Assembly: GCA_963930655.1 (NCBI GenBank)
Contig: OZ005608.1
Location: 5,332,001 to 5,396,000, forward strand
DNA: 64,000 nucleotides
Direction: 5' to 3'
Origin: Myrica gale
Lineage: Eukaryota; Streptophyta; Magnoliopsida; Fagales; Myricaceae
A model generated the notes under the pieces. That model was not told where the DNA came from. It saw only the letters and a list, made by a program, of their open reading frames with translations, and did not search any database. The position numbers and the translations under genes are program-made. Numbering within the stretch: position 1 is the stretch's first letter; each line of letters starts with the position of its first letter. Of the stretch, positions 1-10,633 are shown one piece after another.

Positions 1-1121
1 GCATTAGAGTTCGACCCTATTTTGTTTTTGGGATTAGCCGACATGGACCATTTTTTAGGATTTGATTGCATATTTGACTGCGTTCTTCATATCTATAGCG
101 CCCAAGTATGTGCAACAACTTGTTCCAATGCAAACCATTTTTGCAGCTTGCTTGGGTTGGTGTTTGATCAATGTTATAAGATTTCTAAAGTCTTAATTCT
201 TCGGGGCAACGTCGTGTTTATGTGTCTTAGATAGTGACATTCACGAAGGATGGAGTGAAAAGTAGGGATGAATATATATTAATTATAAGGTGTTTCCTTG
301 TATGAAAAAACGAATGACCCTTTTTTTTATATATACAAAACGTTAAAACGATCATAGAAGTTCACCGTCGCCTTAGCATTTTCAAAGGGTCGATGTATTG
401 CTTTTGTTATCCAAAAAAAAAACTTAAAAAGAGAACAAATACGGGAAATTATCAGTATAGGTAGAACTCGGTAGCGGATTGGTTCGAATTGGTTAAATTG
501 TGGTCAAGTTCTAGCTTGCATTTCAAAACACTTAAGTTGGTTCTTTGCTTGACGAGGGCAACATGGTTGAGGTTCATCGAAAGTTACCCTTAGTGGATTG
601 TTCTTCTAAAAGGTCACCGAATCTCTAATTAATACCCCCACTAATTATAATTATGCTGAACAGTACAAATGTGAAGTTGGCTTATTTAACAGAGGGTGAG
701 AGAAAACCGTTCATGTTTTGGTTAAGGAGAGAACATCCAGGTTCTGAAACATGCCACTTCTCAAAAAATAAATAAATAAAAGGAAAATAAAGAGGTATTT
801 CCCTACCTTTTGCAGCCAGAGAACATAGCGTCACGTTTCACAAATCACAGAAGCAGCCCCGATCCGATCCTATTTGTAACTAAAAAAAAAACAATAGTTA
901 TAATATTACTGCTCGACTCGTTCATAATATCTGCAAGACAAATGTGATCATTACTGCTCGACTCGTTCGTAATTGAAAATGTCAATTGAGTAAGGCCTAA
1001 GAAAAATAAACAATAGTTATAAATATAAGTTCATCTATGACTTTAATCTTTGGAAAAAATAATAAGAGCTTGGGAATAAGATATACTATAATAAATTATA
1101 TTATAGATTGTCTCGAATAAA
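1..1121. other. Gene-free AT-rich flank
   Basis: No coding region is recognised. A 19-base string beginning attactgctcgactcg occurs twice about 46 bases apart (near 904 and 951), a small local duplication. The only open frame (22-234) matches no family I know and has no splice or codon support. Confidence 0.5.
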
Positions 1122-1130
1122 ATCTTTCTC

Positions 1131-2070
1131 GGGAACGGATTGCCTCCGAAGGAACTTTTGTGCGAAGGATCCGGATGGACGGTAGAGATTGAAGTTTCCA
1201 GATCTAACGGTGTAAAACATGCAAGGTTATTTAATGAAATCCTTTGGCTTCCAGCTCGGCTCCTGGCTTTCAAGTGAGGCTTGACCGCTTGAGCCCCTCT
1301 TCCCCTCTCTTCCACGCGTGAGTTCCGAGTCCGTTCTCTCCAATATTTTTCTCCTTCTCCAACTGCCGCTCCTCCTTCTCCTTCACCATCTCTGTTGGAC
1401 GGAACTCTGAGATCAAGCCCTCTGCCGGTGGAGATTTTTGGCGAAGCTGCAATGCCTTGCTTTCTATGAAAGCTGAGCTCCTTGTAATGGGTCGGAGTTC
1501 ATTCTGATTGAGATTGAGAATATTCTATGAAAGCTTTAAAGCTGAGCTCCTGTCCGTCCTTCTTTGCCTCTACCTCTCTTTGAGATTTGACGATTGGACA
1601 GCCTCTGCATCCTATTCTGCCACAAATCTCACAGGCTGATTCTAGTTTGGGATTACTTCTCCAAAGCGATTGACGTTTCACCAAAATCGTCAAATCTATG
1701 ACTAGTTCTTGTGCGCATTCTGTGTTGTGTGCTCTCTGTTGGAGGGTTTCGAATGTTTTCATGTAATGCCAAATGCATTTTGTAATAATTGGAGACGATG
1801 AAGGAGGAGGAGGAATTTCGGCGAGCGAGGAGGAGAGCAGAGAAAACATGAATGCCAGACAACAAATATTGCCACCAAATGACCGGGTCTTTCACAGAGA
1901 AGGACGGACAGTCTCAAGCCTCACGTGAAAGCCAGGGAGCTGAGCCGGGAAGCCAAAAAACTTTCATTAAATGACCGGGCTTATTTTACACAGTTAGATC
2001 TGAAAAATTCAATCTCTACCGTCCATCCGGATCCTTCGCACAAACCTTCCTTCGGAGGCAATCCATTCTC
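1131..2070. mobile_element. Non-autonomous Mutator-like (MULE) foldback element
   Basis: Long terminal inverted repeats of about 155 bp (about 1131-1286 and 1915-2070) are highly similar once one is reverse-complemented. The outer ends read gggaacggattgcc and, from the other side, gagaatggattgcc. The element is bordered by a perfect 9-bp direct repeat, atctttctc, at 1122-1130 and 2071-2079. Long terminal repeats with a 9-bp target duplication are the hallmark of plant Mutator-like elements. The interior of about 630 bp encodes no transposase, so it would move only in trans. A short stretch (tctatgaaagc...gctgagctcct) occurs twice inside, near 1464 and 1527. The minus-strand frames across the interior are not recognised; whether they are captured host sequence (Pack-MULE) is unknown. 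The element lies about 280 bp upstream of the TATA box of the RING-CH gene. Confidence 0.85.
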
Positions 2071-2348
2071 ATCTTTCTCTTCCTATTAGTTTAAATTTTT
2101 AGAATAAATGATATATTTATTTGTATTATATTATTTGTTCTTATAATATTTTAAAAATAATATTCTAATAGGTATTTTCGAAAACTTATCAAATAAAAGG
2201 AAAATACCAAAGACTTTAATAGGGCCGTAGACACTCACAATCACTGGGGTCAAAACCATAATTTAGCCCTACGCTTTGAACGGACGTTACCGAGCCTAGA
2301 AAAACCAGCTTCGTCTAATCCGAACCTAATAACATGAGCCTACCCCCA

Positions 2349-2355
2349 TATAAAA
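2349..2355 (+). promoter_or_regulatory. Putative TATA box of the RING-CH gene
   Basis: The heptamer tataaaa lies about 30 bases upstream of a CT-rich stretch suitable for a transcription start near 2380. It is followed by a probable non-coding first exon ending at 2473 (cag/gtagtt). This is inferred from position and sequence only. Confidence 0.5.
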
Positions 2356-2379
2356 CAATCTTTCGCCTCTCCATTTCTC

Positions 2380-3354
2380 TTTCACATATTCCTCGTCCAA
2401 GGAGAGCGTGTGAGACTTTTCTTAGAAAGCCGAAAACTCAAAAGAGTCCAAGAATCGCAAAGGAAATCGTCAGGTAGTTTTGGGGATGGATTTTGATCAA
2501 TTCGCTGACTGTCTTTGTTAGAGATCCTCAATTTCTCGCAATTTGTTTGCGATTGTTGATTATAGGGTTTTGTTTTTTTTATGGAGCTGGTAATTTTTTG
2601 ATTTTGCTTTCGTTGGCATGTTAGGGTTTTTGAAGAAAAGTGTGGGATTTTGGGTTGCTGCTCGGCTTGGGGTAATGTAACGGTTTTTATCATTGATTGG
2701 CAAAAACAAAGCAAACTAGAAATTTGAGTTCCTTGTTGTTTTGCTCATTGTTTAGTGAAATTGGTTTTTACTGGATTTGATCATCGTTTCTTACATTTTC
2801 TGTCCAGCCAAACGGAGAGCTGAAATGGGTTGACTTTGTACTTTGTAGGAAAATCTGGACCATTTTTTTTTTATAGAAATGTTGCCTTTTCTGGTTTTAG
2901 CTTATGGTGATGTTGAGGAAAATGAACTGTTTTTTTTTTTTTTTTTTTTTTTCTGTTTCGTGTTACCCGAAATGAGCTTTTTCTGTTGGGGGAAAGGAAA
3001 AGCAAAGAACAATGTGGAATCTTATGATTGCAAATTTGCAGGCTGCGGCTACCAATTCAACCCCTTACAAATTCCAAATTTCCGATTGTTTTTTAGCTTG
3101 CTCAGAAAACTGAGGGAAAAAACGGAACAGAAATTTTTTCGTGATGTTATAAGTTTCCTTGAAGAGAAACCCTATGGTGGAATCTTTAATTTTTAACTTT
3201 AGCCCCAAAATTGTGAATAGTTTTTTTTTTTTAAATTAATGAGCGGCAAATTGTTTGCAATTGAATGGAATATCAGTGATGTGTGGTGAATTAGAAGGTT
3301 GTTCACACGTTTGGAACTTGTTAATTTTATTGATGATCGGGAGCTTTGTTTTAG
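2380..3354 (+). other. Probable 5'UTR exon and leader intron of the RING-CH gene
   Basis: A non-coding exon probably runs from about 2380 to 2473. The intron would start gtagtt at 2474 and end ttttag at 3354, six bases before the ATG at 3361. It is T-rich as expected of a plant intron, with an unbroken T run near 2931-2951. A leader intron is an inference: the splice motifs are good, but no transcript is available to confirm it. Confidence 0.45.
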
Positions 3355-3360
3355 GTAGGA

Positions 3361-6300
3361 ATGGTTGACCATGTGGTTTTGTGTGTTGACGGTCCCTCTA
3401 CCCCTGAAAGTTTGCAATCAATGCCAGGGGCTGAGTCGGCCCCTGCATCTTCTGGCAAGGGTTCTGGCTCACAACCTGCTGATCCACCCACTTACACCAT
3501 TGATGTTGAAGAGGTTGGGAGGAATGGGATGACTTCCGAAGAAGAAGAACCACTGCTTCAGTCAGTGGAATGTCGTATCTGTCAGGAGGAGGACGCCATT
3601 AAGCATTTGGAGGTCCCTTGTGCTTGCAGTGGTAGTTTGAAGGTACTCTTATTTTTCCCTACCAACAGTGCTCTCCTTTTGCATGTAGAACGGTTGAATA
3701 TCTGACAGACTGACAGTTTTATTTCGGCATGAATTTGTTCGCAATTTCCCTCTTGTATATCTCTCCTTCGTTGAAGGGGGATAGGTACTTAACACTCGGC
3801 TACAAAGGCCACTGGTCATTATCCATGCTTTTGCTGATAGAGAAAAAAAAGAAGAAGCAACTTTCATATGATCTATGACACCATCTCTTCCACAGGAAAT
3901 CTTATCTTGAGGACATCTTGGCTTTAAAAAAGCCAAGTAATTGTATTGTACCATGCATTAGTGGCCTTTTGGTGGCATGCATCATGCGAATTAGCTGTCC
4001 CACCCACATACAGAACGTATAGCTTACTTGGATGTAGCTGACATGTTATAAGCTTACCCTGAAAAATTGACTTTTGGATATGTTTGGATATGAAGCTCCA
4101 TTGCTTTTTTTTTGGTTGAAATTCCAACGTATTGTTGTAATGTTGGAAATCACCAAGTTTACCAACCTTTCCACTGGCTCCTCTTTTTATGCAGTTCGCT
4201 CATAGGAAATGTGTTCAGCGATGGTGCAATGAGAAGGGAGATATTACTTGTGAGATATGTCATCAGGTAATCCCCCACATTGTCATTTGCTGGAAGTTTT
4301 GCTCTCTTTATCTCTGTTTGGTAAAGCATAAGTAGACATGATAGCTACATGTTGGATTTACAATATTCCAAAATTGCACATTTTCATGGTGACATGGCCG
4401 TAAGCAACCTGTTTAGTTTCAGAAAATGACCATGGTGATGGTTTTCTCTTTCTTGGTGAATGTGAATTGTGAGTATAGATTGTTTGATCATGGGCAATTA
4501 CATCTGGTGTTACATAGGTACCAAGTGGGATAATGCATTTTTTAATCCGGTGAACTTCGTTTTCTCATCTGTTTAGTTTCCCATTCAAGAGAACTATTTT
4601 TTTTTCAAATGTGAAATGTACGTTGAAAGCTGTTGATTTTTCAAGCTACACTCTGCACAGACATGGAGATGGGGTGTGCTTTCACTAACACCGTCCCATA
4701 GTTGGGTATAGTGTTTGTGTCCATGTTAGTGTGCGTCTGCTTGAAAAATTTATGGTCAAGAGTTCTTCATAAACTAGTTCCGCTTGTTGAGAATTCAGCC
4801 AGTTTGTCAACATTAACATAAGAATTGTGTCTTTGCAGCCTTACCAGCCTGGTTATACTGCCCCACCTCCTCCACCCCACTCTGATGATACTATGATTGA
4901 TATAAGGCAAGTTTGAATGCTGTACCCCTATGCTTATTATCCTTATTGATGAATTATTTTCATTTCTTGATATACAGATATACTAGAGAAACATATAAAT
5001 AAAAACGCAAACTGACATACATGTATGCCTGCAGAGATACATATATTTTCTGTCTCTCACAGACAGCTATTTTGCTATGTTATGCAAATAGTTATCTTCT
5101 ATTTCTTTCCACAGTGGTCACTGTGTATGGATTTATGTCTTACTTGCTCATCTGATTGAAACTTTGATGTTTTTGTCTCACAGTGAGGGTTGGATGATTT
5201 CTGGCACCCGTTTGGATTTGCATGATCCTCGACTACTTGCAATGGCAGCAGCAGAGCGCCATCTCCTGGAGGCAGAGTATGATGAATATGCTGATACTAG
5301 TGCTAATGGAGCTGCATTTTGCCGTTCTGCAGCTCTAATTGTATGCCACGATAACAAGTTGTTAACTAGAGTTCAACATTAGATATCTGAACTCAGTAGA
5401 AATCAAATGTTTTGATAACTTGTGTCCTTTACTCTGACAACCTATCCTGTAAATGTATTGAAAGAGGGCCAAGAATCCACACCTGCACAATTTATGAGAT
5501 TTAATGAAGTGTCGTTTTTGAGCTGGTTTATACTGGTTGACAGCATCGAGACATTTTGTATCTTGTGTGATCTGGGTCCCTTTCATGGCCAAGACCTTTG
5601 ATACACTTCTTGTCATTGGAAGAAATAACTTTAATCTTGTGGTCTCTATGCACTTGTTACCTAATATGACAATATAAATTCACATTCTGATGCCATGTGA
5701 TAATGGTTTAGATCTGTTCTCTTGTTTTTGGCAGTTGATGGCCCTTCTGCTCTTGAGGCATGCTCTATCCCTCACCACTGCCGAAGGGGAAGATGATGCT
5801 TCCACTTTTTTCTCTGTAAGTTGGTTATTGGTACTTGATTTTGTGTTGTGGAAATTCACATTGTTACCTCTGTTTAACTCTATTGTAATTGCTTTACAGC
5901 TTTTCTTACTTCGGGCTGCTGGTTTTCTGCTGCCATGTTACATTATGGCCTGGGCTATCAGTATATTGCAGCGTCGAAGGCAAAGACAGGTTAGCATTTG
6001 GTTCTGCTGTTTCAGAGGAAAGAAAATTTGACCAAAATATGTTTCTTTGATTATGGCCTAGTAGTAGTGATTAGGTTGATCATGGGAGGAAAGTCGAATG
6101 GTATCTGGCTTGCCTCATGCAGTGAAAATATTTGTTGGATTTGTGCTTTGAAAACCTTTTAGTCATCTAAGCGAATCTTTCTACTTGGTATAATTGAAAC
6201 GGAACTGTTAAACTATGGCTATCTACATTCTTTGAGCTGGGAAATGATGTCTTCTACATCAACAGATGAGGTCTTCCTGAATTTCTTTCTATTGCTCTCT

Positions 6301-6625
6301 CTCTTTCTCTCTCTCTCTGATTTTTCTTTTGGTCTTTTGGCCTTCAATATAGGGCAGTGAGCTTCCAAATTTTATATTTTTTGTTCAACAGACTTGGGAG
6401 TTGCTGGGTTGTTTAGTTGGAAATGCAATAATTTTATACCTTCTAAACTACTTTCCTTAATATTTTTTATTAATTTGTACGCAATTGTTTCTACTGAATC
6501 AGGAAGCAGCAGCACTTGCAGCAACTGAAGTCGCATTTATGCTGCAGGCTGGAGAACATGGGGGCTTGCAGTTCACCATAGCACCAGGACCTGCAGTGAC
6601 TCCCCATCAGGAACCACTCCAATGA
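3361..6625 (+). CDS. RING-CH (RINGv) zinc-finger membrane E3 ubiquitin ligase, MARCH-like
   Basis: Seven coding exons join in frame into a 290-residue protein: 3361-3642, 4195-4266, 4839-4906, 5184-5340, 5735-5815, 5900-5989 and 6503-6625. The N-terminal 65 residues are acidic and low-complexity. A C4HC3 RING-CH domain follows at about residues 71-116, with ligands C71, C74, C87, C89, H97, C100, C113 and C116. A proline-rich linker (about 119-134) leads to two hydrophobic segments (about 186-207 and 220-245) and an alanine-rich tail starting [12 protein letters not shown]. This is the architecture of plant MARCH-like ligases, in which the RING-CH domain recruits an E2 and the two transmembrane helices anchor the protein in an endomembrane. 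The substrate is unknown. Exons 2, 4, 5 and 6 have standard splice sites. The third coding intron (4907-5183) starts with GC, and the frame demands that donor. The start is the first ATG after the leader intron. The gene looks intact. Confidence 0.93.
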
Positions 6626-9411
6626 TATGGTGTTCCTAGCAGTGGTGAGATTCTGTATTGGTGCAGCAGTACAGTTTCAATTGGAAATTTCAGCATGTTG
6701 TTTAAAATTGCCGCTAGCAGTGAGAAAATTGGAAGGCTGTATTTTTCGGTTTTAAATATCAACTGTATTTGTACATAAATCTGGGGAACGTACTGTGGCA
6801 GATATTCTGTGTAGAAACTCGTGTAGTACAGCGGTTTTCACCAATTATCATAATGCAAACTATATTGGAGTTTATGATATAAACATGTAGTTCTGAGAAC
6901 TTGATGATGTTGGGGTTCCCGGGAAAGGATGTAAAGTGAGTGTATACACCATCGAAGTCATACAACACTTCTCCATGTAGGAGCGGCACAATGCATTTCT
7001 GTCGTACTCAGTAATTACCCTTAAGCTTTTAAATAGGCCTGATCAAAACAAATAACACTGGCATTATTGAGCTTGCATTTTGTAGATGTTTGAAAGCGTG
7101 GTTGAGCCGAGCCACGCCACGCCATAGGGCGAGACGTAGATGCCCAAATGCCTTCCATGGCATGGCACTACTGCTTTGTTGATTTTGATGCTTTCTGTAT
7201 GACAACGTCTTGACATTTGTCCGTCTTGCTTGGTTTTGATGTTTTCTTAACCTACGTAATGATTGAATGACGTTCCTTTATTGTCCATGAGGTTCTTAAG
7301 ATTCTTGAATGGCCTGACGGGTATCGGATGAAATCCTTTACATTCCGCCGTTATTGATTTGATCAAACGATCCTTAATTCTTTTTCCTAGGGTGATCCCT
7401 ATTGATTTGTATGGGGTGTGTGATCTCATGCAGAAGCACAATTCTACACTAGTGTTCCGAACGTAAGGGATACAGGTTTAGGCCAACCTCTACTCAATCT
7501 TTACATTAGGCGATTATCAATGCTATAATCCTGCACTCTTACACTAATTTTGTCAATGAAGCGTTACGAGTTGTTTATATTTATCGATTGTGGACACTAA
7601 AAGAAATTGGGAAAACAAACACCTATTATGGTGGCCCATACGATTTAGGCTTCCGTTCTTGTGTCGGCCTTTTTTTGGTCCGTCTTGTAACTTCAAACTT
7701 GAGGTTTGGGAGTCCCATACTTTAGTAGGGACGATTCTTGAGAATCTGCAAAGACACCCAACTTTGATTTGTCACTTCGTCTTTTCGAATTTGATATTCT
7801 GGTTTAGGGGTGTGGGTTTGAGCCTATCAGCCTACGCCTCGTACCAGGACCTTTGACCTCCAGTTTTGATACAAAGACATGATTCCACAAGTTCAACTGG
7901 CTGATGAGATACCATTGTTGTAGTGCACATCCTAAATGTGATGTTGAAGGAAGTTTTTGGAAAGCAACGGTTCAGTGATTGATTCCCTTGCTTTAACGCA
8001 CTTCTAAAAGCAGAAGCTAGCCCACATTGTTAGAGGATCTGACCTCTTGTATACTCGCTATGGACCATCACCACTCCCAATCACTCCTTCTCAGCCTCTC
8101 TCTCTCTCATTCAACGTTTGTTGTGAAGAAGGCTGTGCTTTAGCACATTTTCTTGTTTGTGGGGTTTTATTATTACTTCACGTAGTCGAAAGTAGTTGGG
8201 GGGGGGGGGGAGAGAAGATGGGGGAGGAGGGAGAGAAGTGAGAAAGACGGTTTTCGTGGATAAGCGAGAACAAAATAAAGAAAGAAAAGAAGAGGCGGCC
8301 AGATATTGCAGACAATGGGAGGGTAGGGTGTCCTTTGGAAACCTTTGAAAGGAGGATTTGGGACTGGGCAATCCGAAGAGAGAGCAAAGAAAAGCAAAAA
8401 GGAATTCCATTCAGCACAAGAAACCAAGATTGTGATTTTTTGTTGCATGGAGAGAAGAGCTTGGAATTCAAAAGTTAGCTTACCATAAAGCAAGTCTTGG
8501 TGCATAAAGCAAGTGTTTGTTTTTTTGTTTTTTGGGGAGGGGTTACTGCTATTCCCCACCCCATTCCGACGTCGTCTCTACTTTTGATGGATTTCCTCCT
8601 ACTATATATTAACCAGATGGACTTACTATTTAGACCAAGCTGCTGAAAATATATAGTTCCAATATTATCACCTTTGTTTTTTTTTAAGCAATAAACAGAC
8701 GCTCAGGAGTTAAGAAATCCTCACTTTTTGTTTTCTATTTATTTCATAGATGTTACTTGTTCTGAGATGACTAAATCTAAAATGAATTAGTATTAAGAAT
8801 AAGGATTAGTGCTAACTAGATTGTGGAAACCTGGCTTAAACAATACAGTTATGGCTGCTCTTCGAATTCGACATGACATCTCATGCAAGCAAAAACCAAC
8901 TTAAAAATATGAGAAATGTGTTTAGACTGTACCGCTTGGATCAAAACCCGTATGTAAAGCTGTTGGCATGGGGTAAAGACATATCAGTACGGTCGGATTA
9001 CGTGGTCATTTGGCAAAGAGTTCCAAGAGTCCCTTGTCGGTCTTCGCTTGGTAAAAAAGAACAAGGCAAATGATAGAGAGATGTAGGGAAATTAAATGCA
9101 AAGATGCTTGGCTTCCCAAGGATAGTGTTCCAAACTCACTTTTCATTCAAACCTGTCAAGAGTCTTCTAAAACAGCCTTTTGTTGCTTCTGTGGCAGGCT
9201 TATGATTGAGGTGAATCTGAAACTTCCCCACTTGTTCTGGGGTCTCCTTGTGCTTTATGCTTTTAGCCTTCCAAATCCCATAAAAGATAAACCTCAGGCT
9301 TATTCTTGTAGGAAATGAGGCATTAGAACAGAGTCTCAGACACACCACATATTTCTCCATTTTTTGTTCAGTTGGATACATCGATTGCTCTTGTTATTGC
9401 AGGGTACAAGC
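6626..9411. other. 3'UTR of the RING-CH gene, then intergenic DNA
   Basis: Roughly the first 300 bases should be the RING-CH 3'UTR. No further gene is recognised up to the CLE gene. A run of 13 G at 8198-8210 starts a purine-rich stretch reaching about 8470; open frames there are low-complexity artefacts. The stretch just before 9412 ends ttattgcag followed by ggtacaagc and the ATG. This resembles a 3' splice site, so the CLE gene may have a spliced leader starting somewhere in 8000-9300. Confidence 0.45.
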
Positions 9412-9696
9412 ATGGGTCCTTTGACTTATAGAGGTATCATTCTTATAGTTTGTGCTGGGCTTTTAGCTTTTCAACCAGAGGAGGCTGCAGGCCTGAGAAG
9501 AATTGATCTTGCTCTGCGATGGGATAAAGCTCGATTACCATCTCTTAAACAATGGCGACTCCTAAAGGGTGTTGCTCTGGAGGATTTGCATACAAAGCTG
9601 AATTTGGCACCTGCGCCTTCAATGATATTTGATCCCAATCAGTCGAACAAAAGAAGAGTTCGACAGGGATCAGACCCCATTCACAACAGGTGTTGA
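9412..9696 (+). CDS. CLE45: CLE45-like CLAVATA3/ESR-related signalling peptide precursor
   Basis: A single exon encodes 94 residues. Residues 1-27 form a secretion signal: MGPLTYRG, then the hydrophobic core IILIVCAGLLAF, then a small-residue cleavage region at EEAAG. A variable middle follows. At the extreme C-terminus, residues 81-92 are RRVRQGSDPIHN, followed only by Arg-Cys. That dodecapeptide matches the Arabidopsis CLE45 class (RRVRRGSDPIHN as I recall it), which lacks the usual hydroxyproline pair and signals through BAM-type receptor kinases in phloem and root development. The mature peptide would be cut from the precursor in the secretory pathway. Here Gln replaces Arg at position 5. 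An in-frame ATG sits 16 codons upstream at 9364, but the ATG at 9412 follows a splice-acceptor-like cag and gives a clean signal peptide, so I chose it. The gene converges on the GT47 gene. Confidence 0.88.
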   Translation: MGPLTYRGIILIVCAGLLAFQPEEAAGLRRIDLALRWDKARLPSLKQWRLLKGVALEDLHTKLNLAPAPSMIFDPNQSNKRRVRQGSDPIHNRC

Positions 9697-10633
9697 CATG
9701 CTGAAGCTGTCTCTTTTACTTCGGAAAGTTGTGCCAAGGGGGGGTTTCATAAATGAAGAGACGGTTGCTTGCTAGAACTGATGCAAAGAGAGAACACCGG
9801 CGATTGGCATCCTGCTTCCTCAACAATTCTTGAAGCGGTTTGGTTGAATTTTTCAATTTCTATTTGTTTCAATTGAAGCTCTTTGTCAAGCTGGCGAATT
9901 GCAGATAAAACCAATCTGTATGCCAGTAGTATCTTAGATCTTACCAATCTAAGGTCCTAACTGGAGGGTGAATACGCTAGAGGATGACGATGCTGGCCCA
10001 CGCATACTATATATATAATTTTCAATTTTTACATGTGAGAAAAGACCAGAATTTCGCTCAGAAAAAAGAAAAGACCAGAAGTTCATAATTTGTGCGTGGA
10101 TGGTTTTTTTTACATGGATACAGTTAATCAATAGAATGTACTTTTGTCAACTATCATAACCAATTCTTCATGTTGTTTTAAATCACTCCCTGTTCACTTG
10201 CGTGATTGCTTAAGTTAGTATTGGGTTCACTTTCCAGCAGCAACGTTATAATCTGAGAGTCAAATCTCTTCACTATATAGTTGCTTCCTTTTTTCCTGAA
10301 CGTATACAGTTTGATTCTTTATTTTTTTGGTTCTATGCTTGGTCGAGTGTTTAAAAGGAGTATGAAGATGCCAACTTTCAGCTATACCCAAGTGCTCCGT
10401 AATCAGCAAACCAAAGGCTGTAATTCTAAAAGAAATGAAGTCAATCAACCCTACAAGTGATTTAAATGATCCTAACTGACCAATAGACCTAACAGATCTT
10501 TAAACAGACAAAGCCTGTGCCTTTCTTATAAGCTTTTCATTCAGCCAAATCTTTTGGTGATTTACCTATGGTGCAATGTCAAGAAATCTCGATAACTCTT
10601 TCAACTGTAGTTTGTCATTTCAATTGTTCTGTA
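9697..10633. other. Intergenic DNA between convergent genes
   Basis: This interval holds the 3' ends of the CLE45-like gene (+) and the GT47 gene (-). I see no open frame or repeat with recognisable content. No polyadenylation site was assigned. Confidence 0.5.

Noticed and set aside
22-234. Open frame of 70 codons on the plus strand
   Set aside because: No recognisable domain, no splice context, and many similar chance frames occur in the window.
8047-8559. Several overlapping frames on both strands
   Set aside because: They arise from the G run and purine-rich tract; proline/serine-rich translations on the other strand are low-complexity artefacts.
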